64,000 nucleotides of DNA, taken from assembly GCF_000730605.1 (NCBI RefSeq), contig NZ_BBIS01000018.1, positions 62,001 through 126,000 on the forward strand. Direction: 5' to 3'. A model generated the notes under the pieces. It ran no database searches and was not told the DNA's origin. It saw only the letters and a program-made list of their open reading frames with translations. The position numbers and the translations under genes are program-made. The stretch is from Pseudomonas monteilii NBRC 103158 = DSM 14164 (GTDB lineage Bacteria > Pseudomonadota > Gammaproteobacteria > Pseudomonadales > Pseudomonadaceae). Below are positions 56,927-64,000 of the stretch, in pieces; positions within the stretch are counted from its first letter, which is position 1; the number at the start of each line of letters is the position of its first letter.

Positions 56927-57424
56927 TCAGGCCTGACCGTGGGCCTTGAGCTTGAGCTTTTCGGTGTCGACACGCACGAACACCGAGTCGGCGGTCACGG
57001 TCAGCACATCGTCGGCCCAGACCTCGCAGATCACCCGGCTCTTGCGCCCCACGTCCCCTTCCACACGCGCCTTGAGCAACAGCTCGACGCCCATGGGCGT
57101 GGGTTTCAGGTAGGTCAGGTTGAGCGTACCCGTGACGCAGTCGATGCGCGGCAGGCTGCCCGGCTCGCGGCCTTCATTGCGGTAGTGGTAAGCCATGGCC
57201 GTCCAGTTGGAATGACAGTCGACCAGCATCGCCAGCAGGCCGCCGTAAACCAGGCCGGGCCAGCCGATGAAGGTGCTGTCGGGCGCATGGCGGCATATCA
57301 GATGAACGCCGTCGGCGTCCCAGTGGCTTTGCAGGTGCAGCCCGCTGGGGTGGGAGCACCCGCAGCCATAACACGTGCCGTCGGGTGCCGCGAGGGCCTG
57401 GAGGGAAAGGGCTTGGTCGTTCAT
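56927..57424 (-). CDS. PaaI-type hotdog thioesterase
   Basis: A 165-residue hotdog-fold protein. The segment WPGLVYGGLLAMLVDCHSNW carries the HGG-like active-site helix of PaaI-type thioesterases, with Tyr in place of His. An N-terminal CYGCGCSHPSGLHL segment may bind metal. Predicted to hydrolyse acyl-CoA; substrate unknown. It lies upstream of GST on the same strand, with 87 bases between them. Confidence 0.85.
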   Translation of the reverse strand: MNDQALSLQALAAPDGTCYGCGCSHPSGLHLQSHWDADGVHLICRHAPDSTFIGWPGLVYGGLLAMLVDCHSNWTAMAYHYRNEGREPGSLPRIDCVTGTLNLTYLKPTPMGVELLLKARVEGDVGRKSRVICEVWADDVLTVTADSVFVRVDTEKLKLKAHGQA

Positions 57425-57445
57425 ACGCTTCCTGTGCTTATTGAA

Positions 57446-57468
57446 ATGGGGGCGCGCAACGCCCCCAT
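57446..57468 (-). terminator. Hairpin terminator after gabP
   Basis: ATGGGGGCG (57446-57454) pairs with CGCCCCCAT (57460-57468) across a 5-base loop. On the minus strand it is followed by TTTCAAT, a weak T-run, 13 bases after the permease stop. Confidence 0.6.
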
Positions 57469-57481
57469 TAAAGCAGAAACA

Positions 57482-58864
57482 TCAGGCCGTCTGGGCAACC
57501 ACCTTGGCACGCCGCTGGGTCAGCGAAACCAGCAGGATGAACAGGGTGACGCCAGCAGTCATCAGGGTTTCGTAGCGGTAGGCATCGCTGAACAGCATGT
57601 AGCCCAGCACCATGACGATGGTGCCGATCACCAGCCAGGTCAGCCACGGGAACAGCCACATTTTCAGTTCCAGCGGCCGCCCTTCGCGCTCGGCCCGGGC
57701 ACGCATGCGCAGTTGCGACACGGCAATCACCAGGTACACCAGCAAGGCGATGGCACCGGTGGTGGACAGCAGGAAGCCGAACACCTTGCCCGGGAACACA
57801 TAGTTGACGAAGCAACCGGCAAAGCCTGCCAGGGTGGAGAAGATCACCGCCACGGTCGGTACGCCGGAGCCGGAGATGCGCTTGGTAACGCTCAGTGCCT
57901 GACCACGGGCACCCAGCGAATAGAGCATGCGCGATGCGGTATACAGACCCGAGTTCATGCAACTGGTCACCGCTACCAGCACCACCAGGTCAACCAGCAG
58001 TTTGGCACCCGGCACGTTCAACACCTCCAGTACGCGCTGGAACGAACCGACCGCCTTGAGTTCAGGGTCGTTCCAGGCCACCAGCGACACCACCAGGAAA
58101 ATCGACGCCAGATAGAAGATGGCGATGCGGTACACCACCAGGTTGGTGGCGCGGCGGATCTTGTCTTTCGGGTTGGCGGTTTCGTCAGCGGCAATGGTGA
58201 CGATTTCGGCACCGAAGAACGAGAAGATGGTGATCAGTACACCACCCAGCACCGTCCCGAAGCCGTTGGGCATGAAGCCGCCGTTGTCCCAAAGTCGGCT
58301 GACCCCGGACACCTCTGCCAGCGGCCAGAAGCCGAACACGGCCAAGGTGCAGACCACGATGAAGGCAATGATCGCCACCACCTTGACCAGGGCAAACCAG
58401 TACTCGAAGGCACCGAAGTTCTTCACGCTGATCAGGTTGGTGCCCGACAGCACCAGCATGATCAGGAAGGCGAACAGCCACGATGGCACCCCAGGGAAGT
58501 AGGCGTGCAGGATGTCAGCGCCGGCAATGGCCTCGACAGGAATGATCAGCACCCAGAACCACCAGTACAGCCAACCGATGGTAAAGCCCGCCCATGGGCC
58601 AATGGCTTCGGAGGCATAGGTGGAAAACGAGCCGCTGTTAGGGTTGGCGATGGCCATTTCGCCCAGCATACGCATCACCAGCAAGACCAGCAGGCCGGTC
58701 ATGGCGTAGGAGATGAGGATGGCCGGGCCGGCGGTGGCAATGGCGTTGGAGGAGCCGATGAACAGGCCGGCGCCGATGATGCCCGCAATGGAAATCATGG
58801 AAACCTGACGGGAGGTCAGGCCGTGCTGCAGGGAACGCTGTTTCTTGTTGTGTTGCGAAGCCAT
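57482..58864 (-). CDS. gabP: GABA/amino-acid permease of the APC family
   Basis: A 460-residue permease with twelve hydrophobic spans. The first helices carry the family motif MISIAGIIGAGLFIGSSNAI, followed by GPAILISYAMTGLLVLLVMR and the consensus LGEMAIANPNSGSF. It most resembles GabP-type permeases. A gabT-like aminotransferase gene lies 1.3 kb away, with a LysR gene between them, which supports GABA or a related omega-amino acid as substrate. Specificity is inferred. Confidence 0.88.
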   Translation of the reverse strand: MASQHNKKQRSLQHGLTSRQVSMISIAGIIGAGLFIGSSNAIATAGPAILISYAMTGLLVLLVMRMLGEMAIANPNSGSFSTYASEAIGPWAGFTIGWLYWWFWVLIIPVEAIAGADILHAYFPGVPSWLFAFLIMLVLSGTNLISVKNFGAFEYWFALVKVVAIIAFIVVCTLAVFGFWPLAEVSGVSRLWDNGGFMPNGFGTVLGGVLITIFSFFGAEIVTIAADETANPKDKIRRATNLVVYRIAIFYLASIFLVVSLVAWNDPELKAVGSFQRVLEVLNVPGAKLLVDLVVLVAVTSCMNSGLYTASRMLYSLGARGQALSVTKRISGSGVPTVAVIFSTLAGFAGCFVNYVFPGKVFGFLLSTTGAIALLVYLVIAVSQLRMRARAEREGRPLELKMWLFPWLTWLVIGTIVMVLGYMLFSDAYRYETLMTAGVTLFILLVSLTQRRAKVVAQTA

Positions 58865-59119
58865 GAAGAACCCTCGAATGGGTCGGCCGCAGCGAAGCGG
58901 CTGAAGGTCGGAGCAGAATTCTTATAAATTTCTGATGTTCGTTGTTGTTGTTTTGCAGATGCCGGAAGCGGTTACAAACCTCCTCTTCGCACGACCGGTT
59001 GTAATCGTTGATCCAGGTCAGTATTAATCTATAGGCCGGGGTCAACAAACGACCTTTTCGAACCACATGATTCCGCTTTGGAATGAACTTCTTCCTTTTT
59101 TGCTCGGTATTTGCCCGTC

Positions 59120-60016
59120 ATGTCCAAACGCCTGATGCCTTCGACCACCGCCCTTCAGTGCTTCGAAGCGGCCGCCCGCCACCTCAGCTTCACCCGCGCG
59201 GCGCAGGAACTGCACCTGACCCAGAGCGCCGTCAGCAAGCAGGTGGCGCAGCTTGAGGACATGCTCTCGCACTCGCTGTTCCAGCGCATTCGCCGCCGCC
59301 TGCACCTGACCCCGGCCGGCGCGCTGTACCTCACCGAAGTGAACAAGATCCTCACCCAGATCGACATTTCCAGCCGCTACATCCTCAGCTACGGCGATGA
59401 AACCGAAGTGCTGCGCATCGCCACCCAACCCACCTTCGGTGCACGCTGGCTGGTGCCCAGACTCAAGGGTTTTGGCGACCGCTACCCCCGTATTCACCTG
59501 GACGTGCGCAACGAGTTGGAACCGTTCGACCTGGTGCAGGCCAAGGCCGATATCGCGTTTTTCTTCGGCCAAGGCACCTGGCCCGGGGCGACCTGCATCG
59601 AGCTGTTCAGCGAAGAAGTGGTGCCGGTGTGCAGCCCGCAGCTATTGGCCAACCACCCTTTCGACAGTGCCCAGGCGCTGACCGAGCACCGGCTGCTGCA
59701 GTGCGTGTCACGGCCAGAGGCCTGGCACGAATGGTTTCTGGGGCTGGGGCTGCATAGCCAGAACAGCTACCACGGGCCGCGTTTCGACACGTTCTACCTG
59801 TGCATTCGCGCAGCGATTGCAGGCTGCGGTATCGCCCTGATTCCGCGCTATCTGGTGGCAGAGGAGCTAAGCGAGGGCAAGCTGGTGGGGGCCTGGGACC
59901 ACCCGGTGGCGAGCAATGGCCGGCACTTCATCGCCCATGCCGAGCATGCGGCCGAAGTGCCGAAGATCCGGGCCTTTGTGCAGTGGATTCGGGAGCGGGT
60001 GGCTGAGGGCGATTGA
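59120..60016 (+). CDS. LysR-family regulator (GcvA-like)
   Basis: A 298-residue LTTR from the ATG at 59120 (MSKRLMPSTTALQCFEAAAR). The winged HTH (LSFTRAAQELHLTQSAVSKQ) resembles the GcvA subgroup, and a periplasmic-binding-like effector domain follows. It lies between divergent gabP and downstream gabT-like gene (114 bases to it) and probably controls one or both. The 255-base gap to gabP should hold its operator; I saw the dyad GGTTGTAATC but could not define a site. Confidence 0.9.
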   Translation: MSKRLMPSTTALQCFEAAARHLSFTRAAQELHLTQSAVSKQVAQLEDMLSHSLFQRIRRRLHLTPAGALYLTEVNKILTQIDISSRYILSYGDETEVLRIATQPTFGARWLVPRLKGFGDRYPRIHLDVRNELEPFDLVQAKADIAFFFGQGTWPGATCIELFSEEVVPVCSPQLLANHPFDSAQALTEHRLLQCVSRPEAWHEWFLGLGLHSQNSYHGPRFDTFYLCIRAAIAGCGIALIPRYLVAEELSEGKLVGAWDHPVASNGRHFIAHAEHAAEVPKIRAFVQWIRERVAEGD

Positions 60017-60130
60017 TATTGACCGCGCCGGCAAGATCACGAATCCACGGAATGACCGCAATCGAATAATTCGTTTGCGGAATAACCCGCCAACACGCTT
60101 GGATAATAAGAAACTCGAACAAGGTCCCGC

Positions 60131-61387
60131 GTGCCCATGAACCAGGAAAGTATCAGCCAATCCATTGCCATCGTTCACCCGATCACACTTTCCCATGGCC
60201 GCAATGCCGAAGTCTGGGACACCGACGGCAAACGTTACATCGACTTCGTCGGTGGTATCGGTGTGCTCAACCTGGGCCACTGCAACCCCGCCGTGGTCGA
60301 GGCGATCCAGACCCAGGCCACCCGCCTGACCCACTACGCCTTCAACGCCGCCCCGCACGGCCCGTATCTGGCACTGATGGAACAACTGAGCGGGTTCGTG
60401 CCCGTCAGCTACCCATTGGCCGGCATGCTCACCAACAGCGGTGCGGAAGCGGCCGAAAACGCCCTGAAAGTTGCTCGCGGCGCCACCGGCAAACGGGCCA
60501 TCATCGCCTTCGACGGCGGCTTCCATGGCCGCACCCTGGCCACCCTGAACCTCAACGGCAAGGTCGCCCCGTACAAACAGCGGGTCGGTGAACTGCCTGG
60601 GCCGGTGTACCACCTGCCCTACCCCAGCGCCGACACCGGCGTGACCTGCGAGCAGGCGCTCAAGGCCATGGACCGCCTGTTCAGCGTCGAACTGGCTGTG
60701 GAAGACGTGGCAGCGTTCATTTTCGAGCCGGTGCAGGGAGAAGGCGGCTTCCTCGCCCTTGACCCCGCCTTCGCCCAGGCCCTGCGCCGCTTCTGCGACG
60801 AGCGCGGCATCCTGATTATCATCGACGAAATCCAGTCGGGCTTCGGCCGCACCGGCCAACGCTTCGCCTTCCCACGCCTTGGCATCGAACCCGACCTGTT
60901 GCTGCTGGCCAAGAGCATTGCCGGTGGCATGCCACTGGGTGCGGTGGTCGGGCGCAAGGAATTGATGGCCGCCCTACCCAAGGGCGGCCTGGGCGGCACC
61001 TATTCGGGCAACCCGATTGCCTGTGCGGCGGCGCTGGCCAGCCTGGCGCAGATGACCGACGAGAACATCGCCACCTGGGGTGAGCGCCAGGAGCAGGCCA
61101 TCGTCAGCCGCCATCAGCGCTGGCAGGCCTCGGGCCTGAGCCCGTTCATCGGCCGCCTGACCGGCGTGGGCGCCATGCGTGGCATCGAGTTCGTCAATGC
61201 CGATGGCAGCCCGGCGCCGGCACAACTGGCCAAGGTGATGGACGCCGCGCGGGCCAAGGGCTTGTTGCTGATGCCCAGCGGCAAGGCACGGCACATCATC
61301 CGCCTGTTGGCACCACTGACCATCGAGGCCGAGGTGCTCGAAGAAGGCCTGGATATCCTCCAGCAGTGCCTGGCCGAGCTGAACTGA
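60131..61387 (+). CDS. gabT: 4-aminobutyrate (omega-amino acid) aminotransferase
   Basis: A 418-residue class III PLP aminotransferase. Signatures: GGIGVLNLGHCNPAVVEAIQ, NSGAEAAENALKVARGATG, IIDEIQSGFGRTG, and the Schiff-base lysine in LLLAKSIAGGMPLG (K261 counted from the GTG). The GTG at 60131 has AAGG 6 bases upstream; an ATG at 60137 follows. It would transfer the amino group of GABA or 5-aminovalerate to 2-oxoglutarate. No gabD lies beside it, so it may be the second, non-operonic copy known in P. putida. GABA versus 5-aminovalerate cannot be settled from sequence. Confidence 0.92.
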   Translation: MPMNQESISQSIAIVHPITLSHGRNAEVWDTDGKRYIDFVGGIGVLNLGHCNPAVVEAIQTQATRLTHYAFNAAPHGPYLALMEQLSGFVPVSYPLAGMLTNSGAEAAENALKVARGATGKRAIIAFDGGFHGRTLATLNLNGKVAPYKQRVGELPGPVYHLPYPSADTGVTCEQALKAMDRLFSVELAVEDVAAFIFEPVQGEGGFLALDPAFAQALRRFCDERGILIIIDEIQSGFGRTGQRFAFPRLGIEPDLLLLAKSIAGGMPLGAVVGRKELMAALPKGGLGGTYSGNPIACAAALASLAQMTDENIATWGERQEQAIVSRHQRWQASGLSPFIGRLTGVGAMRGIEFVNADGSPAPAQLAKVMDAARAKGLLLMPSGKARHIIRLLAPLTIEAEVLEEGLDILQQCLAELN

Positions 61388-61390
61388 GGC

Positions 61391-61693
61391 TTACAGCCCC
61401 AGTTCTTGCGGGGTGAGCATGTCGGACTCGAAGGCAATCCAGCCGCCTTCGAGTTCGGCATGGCCGTTGACGATCGGGCCGTAGTAGGTCAGGCCGTTCT
61501 CCAGGGTCACGCAAATGTGCGTGGCCGATTTCTCGGGGGCTGCGAGCGTACCGACGAAATGCACCTTCTTCAGGGTTTCGGTCACCGCTTCCAGGCCAAC
61601 GCGCATGTTGGGGTTTTCCGAGGCCTCGGTATCTGCGCCGCGGTCTTCAGCGCTGATGGTCACGGTGGCGATGTACGGGTACTTGGTGCTCAA
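61391..61693 (-). CDS. Conserved hypothetical protein
   Basis: A 100-residue soluble protein with no recognised family. It begins MSTKYPYIATVTISAEDRGA and is rich in beta-type segments, with a C-terminal ELEGGWIAFESDMLTP. It converges with gabT with 3 bases between the stops. There is no signal peptide. Codon use is like the core genes around it, so it is probably a real gene. Confidence 0.65.
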   Translation of the reverse strand: MSTKYPYIATVTISAEDRGADTEASENPNMRVGLEAVTETLKKVHFVGTLAAPEKSATHICVTLENGLTYYGPIVNGHAELEGGWIAFESDMLTPQELGL

Positions 61694-61833
61694 GCGGGGT
61701 TACCTCAGTGGATGTGTAGGCGTATGGGCGCGTAGAGTACGGCAGGCGGTCCCGGTTGTCTCTACAGGTGATCTGAATGCCTCGATCTGTTAGGGTGCCC
61801 GCCGATGCACGCCACACCACACGAGGATCCCGA

Positions 61834-62259
61834 GTGAGCGCCGAAGAACCCCTGATCGCCGACCTGTTCGATGTCGACAAACGCCTGTCCCTCAAGCCCG
61901 TCGTGGACTTCAACAGCTACCTGCGCAATGCCTTCGGCGAAGGCCCGTGCCGCTGCCACCGCTGCGCCGAAGGTGGTGACGAGAGCACCTACAGCCACGC
62001 CCACAGCTTCACCTTCGACGGCCGTCAGTGGCACCGCCGGTTTGCCAGCACCTCGGGTAGCGATGTTGCCCAAGCGCTGAAGAAGGCCTGGCTGTCGTAC
62101 ACCAAGGTCGACCTCAACCTGGTCGGCGCGCTGGACCTGAGCACCCTCAAGACCTTCACCGAAGCCGCGCTGCACCCGCGCCTGCTGGCCCTGCTGCCAG
62201 CCAGCGGCCTGGCCCGTGAATTGGATGGCCAATGGATGCTGCAAGCCCAGGGCGACTGA
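61834..62259 (+). CDS. Hypothetical protein with a clustered C-x-C-H-x-x-C motif
   Basis: A 141-residue protein from the GTG at 61834, which has GAGG at 61823-61826, 7 bases upstream. The segment GPCRCHRCAEGGDESTYSHA clusters Cys and His and could bind a metal. The rest is mixed helix and strand with no recognised family. It precedes the EF-G gene by 73 bases on the same strand. The function is unknown. Confidence 0.65.
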   Translation: MSAEEPLIADLFDVDKRLSLKPVVDFNSYLRNAFGEGPCRCHRCAEGGDESTYSHAHSFTFDGRQWHRRFASTSGSDVAQALKKAWLSYTKVDLNLVGALDLSTLKTFTEAALHPRLLALLPASGLARELDGQWMLQAQGD

Positions 62260-62277
62260 CGGCCCGGCGGCAGGGCA

Positions 62278-62310
62278 GGATTCCACCGGTCTGCTAACGT
62301 GGTGGAATCC
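62278..62310 (+). promoter_or_regulatory. Hairpin before the EF-G gene
   Basis: GGATTCCACC (62278-62287) and GGTGGAATCC (62301-62310) form a perfect 10-bp stem with a 13-base loop, 22 bases before the EF-G ATG. There is no T-run, so it may be a leader structure rather than a terminator. Confidence 0.45.
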
Positions 62311-62332
62311 GCCCATCCGCAGGTAGTCCGCC

Positions 62333-64000
62333 ATGGCCCGCACAACGCCCATCGAGCTGTACCGCAATATCGGCATCGTCGCACACGTTGACGCCGGCAA
62401 GACCACGACTACCGAGCGGATCCTGTTCTACACCGGGGTCAACCACAAGATGGGCGAGGTGCACGATGGCGCCGCGACCATGGACTGGATGGCACAGGAG
62501 CAGGAGCGCGGCATCACCATCACCTCGGCGGCGACCACGGCGTTCTGGCAAGGCTCGACCAAACAGTTCGCGCACAAGTACCGCTTCAACATCATCGACA
62601 CCCCCGGCCACGTCGACTTCACCATCGAGGTGGAGCGCTCGTTGCGCGTGCTCGATGGCGCGGTGGTGGTATTCAGCGGCGCTGACGGGGTGGAGCCACA
62701 GTCCGAGACGGTCTGGCGCCAGGCCAACAAGTACCATGTGCCACGCCTGGCCTACATCAACAAGATGGACCGTCAGGGTGCTGACTTCCTGCGCGTGGTC
62801 AAGCAGATCGACCAGCGCCTGGGGCACCACCCGGTACCCATCCAGCTGGCCATCGGCAGCGAAGAAAACTTCGTCGGCCAAATCGACCTCGTGAAAATGA
62901 AGGCCATCTACTGGAACGATGCCGACCAGGGCACCAGCTACCGCGAAGAACCCATTCCCGCAGAACTGCAGGCGCTGGCCGACGAATGGCGTGCGCATAT
63001 GATCGAGGCCGCCGCCGAGGCCAACGATGAGCTGACCATGAAGTTTCTCGAAGGCGAGGAATTGAGTGTCGACGAGATCAAGGCTGCGCTGCGCCAACGC
63101 ACCATCGCCAACGAAATTGTACCGACCATCCTCGGCTCCTCGTTCAAGAACAAAGGCGTGCCGCTGATGCTCGACGCGGTGATCGACTACCTGCCCGCCC
63201 CGTCGGAAATCCCGGCGATCAAGGGCACCGACCCCGACGACGAAGAGAAGCACCTGGAGCGCCACGCCGACGACAAAGAGCCGTTCTCGGCCCTGGCATT
63301 CAAGATCGCCACCGACCCCTTCGTCGGCACCCTCACCTTCGCCCGGGTGTATTCCGGCGTACTCAGCTCGGGCAACGCAGTACTGAACTCGGTCAAGGGC
63401 AAGAAGGAACGCATCGGCCGCATGGTGCAGATGCACGCCAACCAGCGCGCCGAAATCAAGGACGTGTGCGCCGGCGACATCGCGGCGCTGATCGGCATGA
63501 AGGACGTGACCACCGGCGACACCCTGTGCGACATGGACAAGCCGATCATCCTGGAGCGCATGGACTTCCCCGACCCGGTGATTTCCGTGGCCGTCGAGCC
63601 GAAGACCAAGGCCGACCAGGAAAAAATGGGCATCGCCCTGGGCAAGCTGGCCCAGGAAGACCCGTCATTCCGCGTGCGCACCGACGAAGAAACCGGCCAG
63701 ACCATCATTTCGGGCATGGGCGAGTTGCACCTGGACATCATCGTCGACCGCATGCGCCGCGAGTTCAATGTCGAGGCCAACATCGGCAAGCCGCAGGTGG
63801 CCTACCGCGAAAAAATCCGCAATACCTGCGAGATCGAGGGGCGTTTCGTCCGCCAGTCCGGCGGCCGTGGCCAGTATGGTCACTGCTGGATCCGCTTCGC
63901 CCCTGGCGACGAAGGCAAGGAAGGCCTGGAGTTCATCAACGAGATTGTCGGTGGCGTGGTACCACGCGAATACATTCCGGCGATCCAGAAAGGTATCGAA
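62333..64000 (+). CDS. fusA: Elongation factor G, second copy, 5' part (runs off window)
   Basis: The first 556 codons of EF-G. The G1 loop is [16 protein letters not shown]2 ERGITITS, G3 DTPGHVDF, and G4 NKMD; domains II to IV follow. It starts [16 protein letters not shown]. The gene lies outside a str operon (no rpsL, rpsG or tuf nearby), so it is the second EF-G of P. putida-group genomes (called fusB or fusA2). The 3' end is beyond 64000. Confidence 0.97.
   Translation, partial: MARTTPIELYRNIGIVAHVDAGKTTTTERILFYTGVNHKMGEVHDGAATMDWMAQEQERGITITSAATTAFWQGSTKQFAHKYRFNIIDTPGHVDFTIEVERSLRVLDGAVVVFSGADGVEPQSETVWRQANKYHVPRLAYINKMDRQGADFLRVVKQIDQRLGHHPVPIQLAIGSEENFVGQIDLVKMKAIYWNDADQGTSYREEPIPAELQALADEWRAHMIEAAAEANDELTMKFLEGEELSVDEIKAALRQRTIANEIVPTILGSSFKNKGVPLMLDAVIDYLPAPSEIPAIKGTDPDDEEKHLERHADDKEPFSALAFKIATDPFVGTLTFARVYSGVLSSGNAVLNSVKGKKERIGRMVQMHANQRAEIKDVCAGDIAALIGMKDVTTGDTLCDMDKPIILERMDFPDPVISVAVEPKTKADQEKMGIALGKLAQEDPSFRVRTDEETGQTIISGMGELHLDIIVDRMRREFNVEANIGKPQVAYREKIRNTCEIEGRFVRQSGGRGQYGHCWIRFAPGDEGKEGLEFINEIVGGVVPREYIPAIQKGIE

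Noticed and set aside
55931..58927. Open frame of 998 codons antisense to GST, thioesterase and gabP
   Set aside because: It spans three well-supported genes on the other strand and has the His/Gln-rich composition typical of mirror frames.

Overview
The window is a chromosomal segment of a Pseudomonas putida-group bacterium. The evidence is high-GC Pseudomonas-type coding sequence, P. putida-style REP repeats, and a core gene order typical of that group: glycogen/trehalose genes, the liu operon, the pgsA-uvrC-gacA block, gabP/gabT and a second EF-G gene. The two outer parts look like ordinary core genome. The stretch between about 22.2 and 50.1 kb is accessory DNA.

Positions 1-13.5 kb hold alpha-glucan and trehalose metabolism: the 3' end of treY, a DUF2934 protein, glgX and a passenger-less autotransporter barrel on the plus strand, then the minus-strand operon glgE, treS-maltokinase, glgB (the GlgE pathway). 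A 53-residue Pro/Glu-rich microprotein and an AT-rich orphan RHS C-terminus (13.4-14.7 kb) interrupt the core genes. Positions 14.8-22.2 kb hold an acyl-CoA ligase divergent from liuABCD (leucine/isovalerate degradation). Two near-identical palindromic operators lie between them.

Positions 22.2-24.7 kb hold small regulatory genes: an S24-type repressor that lacks its cleavage residues, a small DUF6124-like protein, the Fur-controlled small RNA PrrF with promoter and terminator, and a Fur-boxed chimera of a sigma region 4 and a FecR-like domain. An IS630-family element (24.66-25.83 kb) follows.

Positions 25.9-49.8 kb are a near-complete SPI-1-type (Inv-Mxi-Spa) type III secretion system, all on the minus strand. 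Upstream to downstream it reads invF-G-E-A-C, spaM-N-O-P-Q-R-S, sicA-sipB-C-D-iacP, a HilA-like regulator, prgH-I-J-K-orgA-B-C, an InvB/SpaK-type effector chaperone, and one unrecognised cysteine-free 423-residue protein that is the best effector candidate. invB has left its usual place between invA and invC and now sits beside this candidate. No invH, iagB, sicP/sptP or sipA was seen. The locus starts next to the 3' end of tRNA-Gly(GCC), but no integrase or second att site was found. This locus, and the chaperone-effector pair in particular, is the most interesting part of the window.

Positions 50.1-64 kb return to core genes: tRNA-Gly, pgsA, uvrC, gacA (global regulator), an XRE regulator, a GNAT acetyltransferase, a Pit phosphate transporter, a Nu-class GST, a PaaI-type thioesterase, a GABA-type permease, a LysR regulator, a gabT-like aminotransferase, two small unknown proteins, and the 5' part of a second EF-G gene that runs off the end.
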